Shown here piece by piece: positions 1-8,350 of a DNA stretch of 64,000 nucleotides. Origin of the DNA: an uncultured Coriobacteriia bacterium (GTDB lineage Bacteria; Actinomycetota; Coriobacteriia; Coriobacteriales; QAMH01); contig CAUHSG010000003.1 in NCBI GenBank assembly GCA_959608885.1, positions 71,787 to 135,786 of the forward strand, given 5' to 3'. How positions within the stretch are numbered: position 1 is the first letter of the stretch; each line of letters begins with the position of its first letter. Below the pieces are notes generated by a model. That model was not told the origin of the DNA. It saw only the letters and a program-made list of their open reading frames with translations, and made no database searches. Both the position numbers and the translations under genes were made by a program.

Positions 1-521
1 TTGTCGTAGCCGACGGCATCCTTTGCGAGCAGGGAGTTCACGCCGTCGCAGAGGATGACCACCTCTGCGGTGATCTCGTCTTCGCCGGCGCGAATGCCGC
101 AGACCTTACCGGACGCGTCCTTGACGAGCGACTCGACGGGAATGCCGTAGATGGTCTCGGCACCGGCCGCCTCGGCCTTGCCGGCGAGCCACTGGTCGAA
201 GGGGGCCCGGAGCACGGAATAGGAGACGTTATCCTCTGCGCGCATGGCCTCGGACGTGAAGTCCATGGTTAGGTTGGCCTCCTGCGTCATCAGGGAGATG
301 CGCTCGCGGGTGATCTTGCGTTCCAGCGGGGCCTCGCTCTCGAAATCGGGAAAGACCTTGCGTAGGGAGTGAGCATAAATGCGTCCGCCGGTCATGTTCT
401 TTGCGCCGGCGAAGTTGCCCCTCTCTATGAGCAGCACCTCCTTGCCGGCTTTCGCCAACTCGTAGGCGGCGACCGAGCCCGCACAGCCCGCGCCCACTAC
501 GATAGCGTCGAAATCAGCCAT
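1..521 (-). CDS. FixC-like FAD-dependent quinone oxidoreductase (partial, C-terminus off the window)
   Basis: The reverse-strand ATG at 521 is preceded by a strong AGGAGG-type ribosome site and opens with an FAD-binding Rossmann motif (MADFDAIVVGAGCAGSVAAY), followed by a second nucleotide-binding stretch (LLIERGNFAGAKNMTGGRIY). This opening is typical of FixC/ETF-quinone oxidoreductases, which pass electrons between an electron-transfer flavoprotein and the quinone pool. About 173 codons are visible and the reading frame is open to the left edge. It starts 10 bases after the CoA ligase stop, so it is the last visible gene of the operon. Together with EtfB and EtfA it would form a FixABC-like electron route. 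FixX ferredoxin would be expected further left and cannot be seen. Confidence 0.85.
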   Translation of the reverse strand, partial: MADFDAIVVGAGCAGSVAAYELAKAGKEVLLIERGNFAGAKNMTGGRIYAHSLRKVFPDFESEAPLERKITRERISLMTQEANLTMDFTSEAMRAEDNVSYSVLRAPFDQWLAGKAEAAGAETIYGIPVESLVKDASGKVCGIRAGEDEITAEVVILCDGVNSLLAKDAVGYD

Positions 522-530
522 CTTTCCTCC

Positions 531-2081
531 TTAGTCCGGGCTGTCTTCCTTCAACAACGCGATGAGTTCGTCAAGGCGCTCCCTGGGCACCTTGCCCGAG
601 ACGAGGCGCTTCAGATCGTCGACGAAGATGACCCGGCGCGGCTTCTTGAACCCACCGAGTTGCAACGTGCAGTAGTCCTGGACGTCCTGTTCGGTCACGG
701 AGGCGCCGGGTTCGAGCACCACGAATGTTGCCAGGGATTCACCCCAGCGCTCGTCCGGCACTCCCGTCACCGCGACGTCGGCGATGAAGGACCCCATCGA
801 CTCGATGCAAGAGGCCACTTCTGAGGGATAGACGTTTTCTCCGCCGCTCACCACCAGGTCGTTTTTCCTGCCCGAGAGTGTCAGGTATCCGTCCGAATCC
901 ACATAGCCCATGTCCTGCGTCGAGCACCACCCATCTTGCATGACCTCTCGCGATGCGGCGGCGTTCTTCCAGTATCCGCTCATGGCGCAAGGGCTCTTCA
1001 CTTGTATTTCTCCCACCACTCCTTCCCGGCAGGGCAGCCCCTCGTCATTGACGATGCGAACCTGGGTCCTGGGTACCGGTCGTCCGACCGTGGAAAGCAG
1101 CTCCCGCTTCTCGTGATCTTCGGGAGTAAGGATGGTTACCGTCGAGGCCATCTCCGTCATTCCGTATCCCTGTAGGAGCTTGCATCCGAGAAGATCGCGG
1201 CAGCGCTCGATGAGGTCGGGGCTTGCGGGCTCGGCGCCGTAGATGATGAGTTCGAGGGTGTCTGCGGTAAGGCCGTGCTCCTCCACATACGAGCAAAGTG
1301 AGCGCATATGATAGGGGACGAGTCCGATTCTGGTGATTCCGTAGCGGGTCACGGTTTCCATGATGCTGCAGGGATCGGAGGAATTCCCGATGACCGCGGC
1401 TCCGCCTGCCGAGAGGACGGCGAATACGGACATGCAGGTGGTGTGGAAGAAGGGCAGCACGAACAACATGGAGTCTCTGGAAGAGAACCCCATCGACTCC
1501 ATGTCTATGGCAATGCGGTTCGCAATCGCCCTGTGAGAGAACAAGACTCCCTTGGGAGTTCCCGTCGTGCCACTCGTGAACATCATGAGCACGGGATCCT
1601 CGTCATCCGCCGGCTTTTGGTCAGGCGGCGCGGGGGCTCTTTCGAGAAACTCCTCGTACGGGATTGTGTCGTCTAAAAGGCCCTCCTCGTGCCCGAACAC
1701 GACCGTGGTCTCGATTGAGCCAGAAGAGGGCAAATGCGGGCCCAGGCGCTCCCATGCGTCGGCAGAGAGAACGGCGAGAGAGGCACCGGAACGCGCTATC
1801 AGTTCGAGAAGCGTCTGGTCCGAGAGCCGTATGTTGTGGATCTCGCAGACCGCCCCTATGCGAGAGCACGCCAGCGTCAGCTCGGCGAAGACCGCCGAGT
1901 TTGCGCTGACGTAGACCACGTGGTCTCCGCTGCTCACCCCGCGGGATGCCAATGCGCCTGCCAGCCTCTCCACGCGGGCGTGGAGCTGCGAGTACGTGCA
2001 GGCGCGGTGTCCCTCGATGATGGCGGGGGAGTCCGGAAAGCGGGTGAACGAGTCGCTGAACGCCTGGTCCAAGCGCATCAT
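531..2081 (-). CDS. CaiC-like acyl-CoA synthetase (AMP-forming)
   Basis: A 516-residue protein of the ANL (adenylate-forming) superfamily. The AMP-binding P-loop (FTSGTTGTPKGVL) lies at about residues 168-180, the YGMTE adenine motif near 305-310, the hinge (GRKNDLVVSGGENVYP) near 407, and the C-terminal catalytic lysine motif (SGKVPRERL) near 498. It should activate a carboxylic acid to its CoA thioester with ATP. The start overlaps the upstream CoA-transferase stop by four bases (ATGA), showing translational coupling. Presence of both a ligase and a CaiB-type transferase matches carnitine-type pathways: the ligase primes the pathway and the transferase recycles CoA. The substrate acid cannot be read from sequence. 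Confidence 0.88.
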   Translation of the reverse strand: MMRLDQAFSDSFTRFPDSPAIIEGHRACTYSQLHARVERLAGALASRGVSSGDHVVYVSANSAVFAELTLACSRIGAVCEIHNIRLSDQTLLELIARSGASLAVLSADAWERLGPHLPSSGSIETTVVFGHEEGLLDDTIPYEEFLERAPAPPDQKPADDEDPVLMMFTSGTTGTPKGVLFSHRAIANRIAIDMESMGFSSRDSMLFVLPFFHTTCMSVFAVLSAGGAAVIGNSSDPCSIMETVTRYGITRIGLVPYHMRSLCSYVEEHGLTADTLELIIYGAEPASPDLIERCRDLLGCKLLQGYGMTEMASTVTILTPEDHEKRELLSTVGRPVPRTQVRIVNDEGLPCREGVVGEIQVKSPCAMSGYWKNAAASREVMQDGWCSTQDMGYVDSDGYLTLSGRKNDLVVSGGENVYPSEVASCIESMGSFIADVAVTGVPDERWGESLATFVVLEPGASVTEQDVQDYCTLQLGGFKKPRRVIFVDDLKRLVSGKVPRERLDELIALLKEDSPD

Positions 2082-3319
2082 AGCCCTCCGACGTAGTCAG
2101 ACTTTCTCAGTAGCCCATCTTCGTACATCTTCTCGATTTCCTGGGCGGTGAAGCCGATTTCCTCGAGAATGTCATCGTTGTCCATTCCCTGCGAAGGGCA
2201 GCCTCTCCAAATCTGGGAGGGATTGTTCGCGAAGCGGGGAACGGACGTCACGCCCTTTACGGTTTTGCCGTCTACGGTGTCCCACTCGACCCAGGTGTTG
2301 CGTGCGAGGTAATGGGGATGGTTTTCCATCATCTCGTAGTTCATGACCACGGAACAGGGAATGCCGACCCTGGACATGTCTTCGGCAAACTGCGTAGCCG
2401 TATGTTCGGCCGCATACGCCTCTATCGCCGAATCAAATACGGGAGCTCCGGGGCTGTGCAGCGCCACCGAGGGAATGCCTTCGGGGAAGAGCTCGCTTCC
2501 GTATTCCAGCCCGAAGAACTCCACCGCCTTCTTGGTGGTGCTTTGACCGGCCGTGAACAGGTAGACGCCCTCTCCATCCGCGCATTCGTAGTAGCCCGCG
2601 CCGGCGGATATGTTGTCTCTGGGGGCTCCTGCCCCACGCTCTTCCTGGATTCCCTTCTCGAACCACTTTCCGAACAGGCCCGCCTGGCAGCGGACCGCCG
2701 CCTCGTACTGGGCTAGGTCGAAACTATCGCCCTTGCCCGTCTTGCAGGCGTTGACGTAGGCGGCCAGAGCGGAGCCATAGGCGAACAAGCCGGCGTAGTA
2801 GTCGGTCACGAACTTCTGGATCATGTAAGGAGGCCCGTCCTTGTACCCGTTGAGGTACATGAGACCGCTAAAGGCCCCCACCGTGAAGTCATATCCCGGC
2901 AAGCTCACGTAGTTGGGGTCTCCCGTGAGACCATATCCGGAAAGGTGTCCGATCACCAGGCGGGGGTTGTGCTCCCAGAGGAGCTGGTCGCTGTAACCCC
3001 ATCTTTCCCATTGGTTTCCACGCGAGGCTTCGATGAAGATGTCCGCCGTCTCTATGAGCTTGAGGAAGACCTCGTGACCGGCGGGGGAGACCACGTCGAG
3101 CATGAGATTTCGCATGTTGCGCCGCTCGTTTTGCACGCCCCAGCCATCCTGGGTCCATCGATACGGGTCGATGCCCTTGGGAGACTCCAGCCAGATCACG
3201 TCGGCGCCGTTTTCCGCGAAGAGCTCGCCTGCGAAGGGGCCGGCTGTGGACACGGCCGAGACGACCACCTTCATGCCTTTCAGGTTGCCGAATTGCGGCA
3301 CGTCCTCGTATTTCGTCAT
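2078..3319 (-). CDS. CaiB/BaiF-type (family III) CoA transferase
   Basis: A 413-residue family III CoA-transferase. The N-terminus (LKGMKVVVSAVSTAGPFAG) and the stretch PGYDFTVGAFSGLMYLNG at about 141-158 are typical. The likely catalytic aspartate is Asp173, in FVTDYYAGLFAYGSAL, where the family forms its aspartyl-CoA intermediate. It should move CoA from a product thioester to a fresh substrate acid, saving ATP. It sits 8 bases downstream of the flavoprotein gene and overlaps the ligase gene by 4 bases. CaiB (carnitine) and BaiF (bile acid) are the best known relatives, but similarity at this level does not fix the substrate. Confidence 0.88.
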   Translation of the reverse strand: MTKYEDVPQFGNLKGMKVVVSAVSTAGPFAGELFAENGADVIWLESPKGIDPYRWTQDGWGVQNERRNMRNLMLDVVSPAGHEVFLKLIETADIFIEASRGNQWERWGYSDQLLWEHNPRLVIGHLSGYGLTGDPNYVSLPGYDFTVGAFSGLMYLNGYKDGPPYMIQKFVTDYYAGLFAYGSALAAYVNACKTGKGDSFDLAQYEAAVRCQAGLFGKWFEKGIQEERGAGAPRDNISAGAGYYECADGEGVYLFTAGQSTTKKAVEFFGLEYGSELFPEGIPSVALHSPGAPVFDSAIEAYAAEHTATQFAEDMSRVGIPCSVVMNYEMMENHPHYLARNTWVEWDTVDGKTVKGVTSVPRFANNPSQIWRGCPSQGMDNDDILEEIGFTAQEIEKMYEDGLLRKSDYVGGL

Positions 3320-3327
3320 GGCTCCTC

Positions 3328-4698
3328 CTAACGCTCGTAGTGCTCGTCGAAGAACTCGATGGCGCTGTTCACCGCCAGCTCGGTGCCGACGCCGGAGCCT
3401 CCCGCCTCCGCGCCGACGATGTAGAGTCCCTTCACGGGCGTGCAGATGGAGGGCCTGTCAACGCCCGCCTGGCCGGCTTGCTGGGCGATTCCGATTCCGG
3501 CCCCGTCTTCGCCCATGATACGGGCGGCGTCTTCGGGGAAGACCTTCTCGACGAAAACCGCATGTTCCTGCATGCCGGGGAAGTGCTCTTCGGCCACCTG
3601 GATGAGCTTGTCCAGAATGGCGGGGCAATACTTGTAATCGAGATCGCCGGGAACCGCCGTGGTCATCATGATCAGCTGCTTGCCCTCGGGGGCAATCGAT
3701 GGGTCGAAGCTGGAGGGAACGACGATGAAGGAGTTGATGTCATCGGGGATCTCCCCGCGGTATAGCATCTCGCTGTATTCGCGCGGTGGCATCGTGGAGA
3801 AGTTCGACAGCATCTTGATTTCGGGACTGATCACGGTGTCCAAGGCAAAGCGCGCGATGATGGAGACGAAGGAAATCTCCAGGTTGTTCACGTACTCTGC
3901 GTATGCGGCATCGAAGTTCTCCTCGCCCGTAAGATCGAACACGGTTTCCTTGATGCCCGCGTTGGAGATTATGCAATCGGCTCGGTACTCCTCGTCGCCG
4001 GCAACGATGCCGACGGCGGTGCCATCTTCGATGATTATCCGCTCGACGGGTACGCCAAAGACCATGTCGACGCCATAGTCCTGGAGTCCCTTCATGTAGG
4101 CGTCGAGAATCGAGATGCACCCGCCATCGGGATAGCCGGACGAGCGCGCCTCCGCCTCCCACTTGAGGCAACGCGCGAATTCACCCGCCGAAAGCCGGAA
4201 TTCGGGGATGCAGCAGTAGATGAAGCCAACCTGGCTCACGCACGCATGGACGAAGGGATTTGTCGAGTACTCGTTCAGGAACTCCTCGAGCGTCTGCTTG
4301 TCGTAGGCATGGGTCTCCTCGTCGGTCATTTCCTTCACGTCGGAGACCATGCGCACGACCGCCTCGAAATCCTCGTCGGGAACGCGCCCCTTGAGGTCGT
4401 GCGGGAAACGGAAGCTCTCGCCGCCGGCGCTCTGTATGGGGCGAACCTTCGTGAACTGGATGCCGTGGTCGACCTCGCAACGCTCGAGCAGCTTGATCAG
4501 GGGGCCGTTTTGCCCTCTTGATATCAGATGCACGCCGAAGTCGACGGTGAAGTCGTCACGTTTGGTCGATCCGATGCGTCCGCCAGGGGTGAAGCGCTTC
4601 TCGAAAAGCGCGACCTTCTTGCCGGAGTGGGCTAGCAGTAGTGCGGACGCCAAGCCGCCAACGCCAGCGCCGATCACAATTGCGTCATAGTGCTTCAT
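3328..4698 (-). CDS. Phytoene desaturase / retinol saturase-like FAD oxidoreductase
   Basis: A 456-residue NAD(P)/FAD-binding amine-oxidase-like protein. The dinucleotide fold opens at residue 6 (AIVIGAGVGGLASALLLAHS) and continues with the diagnostic FEKRFTPGGRIGS. The C-terminal FAD-binding segment (GLYIVGAEAGGSGVGTELAV) matches the phytoene-desaturase/retinol-saturase (CrtI-like) family. Members oxidise, saturate or isomerise C=C bonds in hydrophobic, often polyene, molecules. It lies between the thioesterase and CoA-transferase genes. Classical cai/fix operons do not contain such a gene, so it is the odd member here and may carry out the substrate-defining step. Its redox direction and substrate are unknown. 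Confidence 0.8.
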   Translation of the reverse strand: MKHYDAIVIGAGVGGLASALLLAHSGKKVALFEKRFTPGGRIGSTKRDDFTVDFGVHLISRGQNGPLIKLLERCEVDHGIQFTKVRPIQSAGGESFRFPHDLKGRVPDEDFEAVVRMVSDVKEMTDEETHAYDKQTLEEFLNEYSTNPFVHACVSQVGFIYCCIPEFRLSAGEFARCLKWEAEARSSGYPDGGCISILDAYMKGLQDYGVDMVFGVPVERIIIEDGTAVGIVAGDEEYRADCIISNAGIKETVFDLTGEENFDAAYAEYVNNLEISFVSIIARFALDTVISPEIKMLSNFSTMPPREYSEMLYRGEIPDDINSFIVVPSSFDPSIAPEGKQLIMMTTAVPGDLDYKYCPAILDKLIQVAEEHFPGMQEHAVFVEKVFPEDAARIMGEDGAGIGIAQQAGQAGVDRPSICTPVKGLYIVGAEAGGSGVGTELAVNSAIEFFDEHYER

Positions 4699-4744
4699 CG
4701 TCTTTCCTTTCGGTTCGCCTGCCGGTGCGCGTATGCCAGCTCTT

Positions 4745-5203
4745 CTAGTGTTGTGCGGGCAGGGCGTAGTAGTTGAAGTTCATCTGGGCAACGAGGAGCC
4801 CGTCGACATCGTAAACGGGGATGTCCAGGAAGTAGTCGCCGCGACCGCGCTCGCGGACGGGCGCGATCTTCTCCTCCGCCTCCTCTGCCGTGAGAGCAAT
4901 GTCGACCTGCAGGTCCTTCGTCCCCGGCTTCACGAACTTGATGTCAACGCCTTTGAGGATGGGCACGAACTCGTCTGTGCCGTATGTCGCCATGAAGAGG
5001 GTTCCACCGGCAATTTCCGCCAGGATAAACTCGCTTCCCGCATAGGCAATCCCAACGTGGTTCATGTGGAGGCCCTCAACAGGGAGGCGCAGCTTGACAT
5101 GCCGCTCTTCCACGACCTCTGCCTGCATGTTTGCCATGTTGATGAAGGGCGTGGGGCCGTTGTTGACGTTATCGGCCAGGCCCTCGAAGAATTCCCTGTT
5201 CAT
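4745..5203 (-). CDS. Hotdog-fold thioesterase-like protein
   Basis: A 152-residue protein with the layout of single-domain hotdog thioesterases (PaaI/DUF4442 type). The segment GLHMNHVGIAYAGSEFILAEIAGG resembles the central hotdog helix region, and the FVKPGTKDLQVDIAL strand and the final NFNYYALPAQ strand are typical. It probably hydrolyses, or simply binds, an acyl-CoA made by the operon. A CoA-releasing enzyme next to a ligase and a transferase suggests product release or rescue of stalled CoA esters. The gene is in the same orientation as its neighbours, 22 bases after etfA. The exact subfamily is uncertain. Confidence 0.65.
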   Translation of the reverse strand: MNREFFEGLADNVNNGPTPFINMANMQAEVVEERHVKLRLPVEGLHMNHVGIAYAGSEFILAEIAGGTLFMATYGTDEFVPILKGVDIKFVKPGTKDLQVDIALTAEEAEEKIAPVRERGRGDYFLDIPVYDVDGLLVAQMNFNYYALPAQH

Positions 5204-5225
5204 GTGATTGCCTCTCTCTCGGGGT

Positions 5226-6155
5226 CTACTTGAGCAGCTCTACAAGTTGGGGAACGACCTCGTACAGGTCGCCCACGATGCCGTAGTCGGCGTATCTGAA
5301 GACGGGTGCGTTCTTGTCCTTGTTGATTGCGATTATGGTTCTTGCGCCCGTGACGCCAACCATATGCTGGACTTGACCGGAGACGCCCAACGCGATGAAC
5401 AGCTCCGGCTTGAGCATGGCGCCGGAAACGCCGATGTAGCGCTCCCTGGACATCCAGCCTTCGCCTTCGGCGATTGGACGGGTGCAGCCAAGTTCGGCAT
5501 TGACGGCAACGGCAAGTTCGCGCGCCAATTGGAGGTCCTCCTCGCGCGCAAGGCCTCGGCCCACGCTGACCACGTTGCGGGCAGCGCTGAGGTTCACCTG
5601 CTCGACCTCTCGATGGCTCCTGTCGACGAGCGCAATGCCAGGCGCCCGAGATGGGGCCAGCTCGACGATGGGCGCGTTTTCGCCCGGCTCCCGGACATCT
5701 TGCGTGGCGAGCAGGCCGGTGCTCACCAGGATGATCGCGCAGCCGTCCGCCACCTGCTCGGTGCGGTACGCGTTGCCGCCATACACCATGTGCTCCGCGC
5801 AGGGGGAGCCGCCTTCGTCGATTGTCACGCTTGTTGCGTCATTCACGACGCGCGTGCCGGCAGCGGCGGCCAGCTGGGCAGCCAGCAGGCGGGTGCGCTT
5901 GCTCGTTGCCGCGAGCACCGCATCGGGGGCGCTCTCCTTAAAGGCTGCCAGGATGGCAGCGCTGCCGTCCTCGTACAGGGTGCCTTCCGGAGTGTCGGCC
6001 CAGAGCACCTGTTCGACGTTACTGGCGGACACCGCATCGGCTCCCTCGCGGTTTCCAATCCACACGGCTTGAGCACTTGCGCTCAAGCCGTTGGCAAGAG
6101 CCGCAAGGGCCGGGTAGTCGCTCGAGTTCTCCGAAACGATCCAGATCTTATCCAT
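5226..6155 (-). CDS. etfA: Electron transfer flavoprotein alpha subunit (EtfA/FixB-like)
   Basis: A 309-residue EtfA/FixB homologue. The C-terminal FAD domain is clear: PELFIALGVSGQVQHMVGV followed by IIAINKDKNAPVFRYADYG and DLYEVVPQL, the family signature. The N-terminal half is the usual diverged alpha/beta domain. With EtfB it would form a heterodimer moving electrons between the acyl-CoA dehydrogenase and the FixC-like quinone oxidoreductase of the same operon. It lies 17 bases after etfB. Whether the complex bifurcates electrons cannot be decided by eye. Confidence 0.92.
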   Translation of the reverse strand: MDKIWIVSENSSDYPALAALANGLSASAQAVWIGNREGADAVSASNVEQVLWADTPEGTLYEDGSAAILAAFKESAPDAVLAATSKRTRLLAAQLAAAAGTRVVNDATSVTIDEGGSPCAEHMVYGGNAYRTEQVADGCAIILVSTGLLATQDVREPGENAPIVELAPSRAPGIALVDRSHREVEQVNLSAARNVVSVGRGLAREEDLQLARELAVAVNAELGCTRPIAEGEGWMSRERYIGVSGAMLKPELFIALGVSGQVQHMVGVTGARTIIAINKDKNAPVFRYADYGIVGDLYEVVPQLVELLK

Positions 6156-6172
6156 GTTCTCTACCCTTCGTC

Positions 6173-6934
6173 CTATTGCGCGGCACGTATGGCCGCGACG
6201 AGCTCTTGGATGCTTTCCGGGCTGGCGTCTGGGAATATGACGTTCTTGCGTTCCGTATCCTGTGGGGCCAGGGTCTTCTGGGGTTTCACGGATGCCGCCG
6301 GTAAACCGCCGACGCCGGCCAGATCCCTCTTCTCCACGGGCTTCTTTCCGGCACTCAGGATATCCTTCATCTTGGGAACCCTCGGAAGGTTGATGTCCGT
6401 CGTCACGGAAATCACGGCCGGCGTGGTCAGTTCGAGAGTCTCGACGTCCTGTTCCAGGGTGCGCTTGACGGTGACGCTGCTTTCGCCGGGCGTCACCTCG
6501 CTCACCGCGTTCATGGTGGGCAAGCCAAGCAGGGCTCCGACGAGGGAACCCGTCTGCTGCGCGTATAGGTCAGAGGAGCCTTCTCCGAAGACGACCAGGT
6601 CGAACTCGAGATCCCTCAACACGCTTGCGATGACGGAGGCGGTCTGGAACGGGTCGGCATCCGAGAGCCCGTCATCGACGACGCATACGAGGTCTTCCGC
6701 GCCTCGCGACAACGCGCCCTTCACGAGCTTCGAATCCTCGAGCTTGGAGTCGCCGACGCTCAGCAACGTGCAGGCGCCCCCCGTTTGCTCCGCGAGCCGG
6801 ACAGCCTCCTCGATGGCGACGAGGTCGTACTCACCTAGTACGTTCTGGGCTCGGTCGAAGCTTATGCTGCGATCCGGCAAGACGCTGATGTCCTGGTTGT
6901 CTGGACTGACCTTGTAGCAGGCGATAGTCTTCAT
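6173..6934 (-). CDS. etfB: Electron transfer flavoprotein beta subunit (EtfB/FixA-like)
   Basis: A 253-residue EtfB/FixA homologue. It begins MKTIACYKVSPDNQDI and contains the AMP/FAD-binding region VVFGEGSSDLYAQQTGSLVG (about residues 115-134) and the ETF-beta signature near VKRTLEQDVETLELTTPAVI and LPRVPKMKDILSA. It lies 9 bases after the acyl-CoA dehydrogenase gene and ahead of etfA, the order caiA-fixA-fixB being merged here into one operon. The pair supplies electrons for enoyl-CoA reduction or receives them from acyl-CoA oxidation. Confidence 0.92.
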   Translation of the reverse strand: MKTIACYKVSPDNQDISVLPDRSISFDRAQNVLGEYDLVAIEEAVRLAEQTGGACTLLSVGDSKLEDSKLVKGALSRGAEDLVCVVDDGLSDADPFQTASVIASVLRDLEFDLVVFGEGSSDLYAQQTGSLVGALLGLPTMNAVSEVTPGESSVTVKRTLEQDVETLELTTPAVISVTTDINLPRVPKMKDILSAGKKPVEKRDLAGVGGLPAASVKPQKTLAPQDTERKNVIFPDASPESIQELVAAIRAAQ

Positions 6935-6943
6935 CGTGCCCTC

Positions 6944-8104
6944 CTAACGGCTGAGCTGCTGCTGTGCCTCTTTGATGAGCGCGCGGCCAGCCGTGTGGAC
7001 CATGATTTCCTCCGTGCCGGCCATGATGCGATAGACGCGTTGGTCTCGCCATAGGCGCGCGATACGACAGTCGTTCGTGTAGCCTATGCCGCCCATGACC
7101 TGCATTGCATCGTCAATGACCTCGAAAGCGGCGTGCCCCGTGTAGCGCTTGAGGAGGGAGGAGTCGATGGAGATCGATTCCCCGTTATCCTTTTTCCAGG
7201 CGGCCTTGTAGAGCATGTTCTGCATGTTCTCGATCTTGATCTTCATGTCGACCAGCTTCTCCTGGATGAGCTGGAACGACCCGATTGGCCGCCCGAACTG
7301 CTCCCTTTGGCCGGCGTAGCGCAGGGCCTCCTCGTAGGCGCAGCGGGCCATGCCCACGTTTGCCGCGCAGATGGTGAGTCGTTCGACCTCGAAGTTCTTC
7401 ATGAGCTGGTAGAAGCCCTTGCACTCCTCGCCCACAAGGTCGCTCTCGTCGCATTCGACGTCTTGCAGATACACCTCGTACGTGCCGCACATGTTGTTGC
7501 CGATCTTGCTTAGCTTCGAGGTCGTGATGCCGGGCCTGTCCATGGGAAACAGATACATGCTGAAGTCCTTGTAGGGACTTTCGTTAATGCCGCTACGGGC
7601 GACGCAGAGCATGTACGGTGCCTTGTCGGCGCTCGTGTTGAACGTCTTGGTGCCGTTGATGTACACCTTGCCATCGCGCTTGGTGGCGGTCGTTGCCATG
7701 GCGGCGCTGTCGGAGCCAGCCTGGGGTTCGGTAAATCCCAGCGTAAACGGCTTCTTGCCCTGCACGGCGTACTCGAGGACCGCTTTCTGCTGCTCGGGGT
7801 TGCCAAACGTCAGAATGTCATCGACCTCGGTGGAGAAGTTGATCCAGCAAAGCGAGGGATAACCGAGCGCATGGGCCTCCTCCGCCACCATGACCTGGGT
7901 GAGAATGTCGACGGGCGTTCCGTCATACTCCTCGGGAATGCCAAGGGAAGCGAAGCCGGCCTCGACCAAAGCATCAGCGGCCTTCTGGGGGAATACGTGT
8001 TTCTCATCGCATTCCTTGAAGTAGTCCTCGAAGTCCCCGCGCTCCATGACCGTACGAAGGCTTTCCAGCAAGAGCTCCTGTTCCTCTGTCCGCTTGAAGT
8101 CCAT
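6944..8104 (-). CDS. Acyl-CoA dehydrogenase family enzyme (CaiA-like, probable enoyl-CoA reductase)
   Basis: A 386-residue acyl-CoA dehydrogenase with the usual domains: N-terminal helices, FAD/substrate loop (TLGFTEPQAGSDSAAM, about 121-136), and C-terminal helices (QREQFGRPIGSFQLIQEKL near 266-284; MQVMGGIGYTN near 334). The position that carries the catalytic Glu in medium-chain enzymes (the Glu of YEGT) is Ala362 here (YRIMAGTEEIM). A glutamate is present instead at Glu241 (FEVERLTICAANVG), the isovaleryl-CoA-dehydrogenase-type position. It is the first gene of the operon, preceded by AGGAAGGG. With ETF and FixC-like partners it could reduce an enoyl-CoA (as CaiA does) or oxidise an acyl-CoA. 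Confidence 0.88.
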   Translation of the reverse strand: MDFKRTEEQELLLESLRTVMERGDFEDYFKECDEKHVFPQKAADALVEAGFASLGIPEEYDGTPVDILTQVMVAEEAHALGYPSLCWINFSTEVDDILTFGNPEQQKAVLEYAVQGKKPFTLGFTEPQAGSDSAAMATTATKRDGKVYINGTKTFNTSADKAPYMLCVARSGINESPYKDFSMYLFPMDRPGITTSKLSKIGNNMCGTYEVYLQDVECDESDLVGEECKGFYQLMKNFEVERLTICAANVGMARCAYEEALRYAGQREQFGRPIGSFQLIQEKLVDMKIKIENMQNMLYKAAWKKDNGESISIDSSLLKRYTGHAAFEVIDDAMQVMGGIGYTNDCRIARLWRDQRVYRIMAGTEEIMVHTAGRALIKEAQQQLSR

Positions 8105-8350
8105 GAGTTAGCACCCTTCCTCTGTAGGCTCTCCCAAAATAAAATTGAGGCGGCAGTCTGGCGGCAGAATTGCTATCCTCCTATTGGAGGCAAGAGTCCG
8201 CTGCCTCTGCAGCGCATTATATGGACGGGCGGTTTCATTGCCCAAATACGTATATGTGCTGGGCAGTTGTCTGATTTGTTTTCGAGCCTATACGCCGAGC
8301 GGCTGATGGCTTTCACAATCTGCATACTTGTCGCGAAGGGGATTGGGAAG
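8105..8350. promoter_or_regulatory. Divergent control region between the CoA operon and the LysR gene
   Basis: This 246-base gap separates divergent genes. It holds a direct repeat GGCGGCAG at 8149-8156 and 8160-8167 (11-base period, about one helical turn), close upstream of a T/A-rich stretch that could serve as the leftward -10 region. It also holds a small inverted repeat CCTCC-TATT-GGAGG (8177-8190) and an inverted TGCCCA/TGGGCA pair (8239-8244 and 8260-8265) near the LysR gene. A LysR-type regulator normally binds such an intergenic region and controls the divergent operon. Which repeat is the operator is inference. Confidence 0.45.

Noticed and set aside
5208..6917. Long plus-strand reading frame over etfA and etfB
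   Set aside because: Antisense to two clear flavoprotein genes; composition is the mirror of GC-rich codon bias, with no domain.
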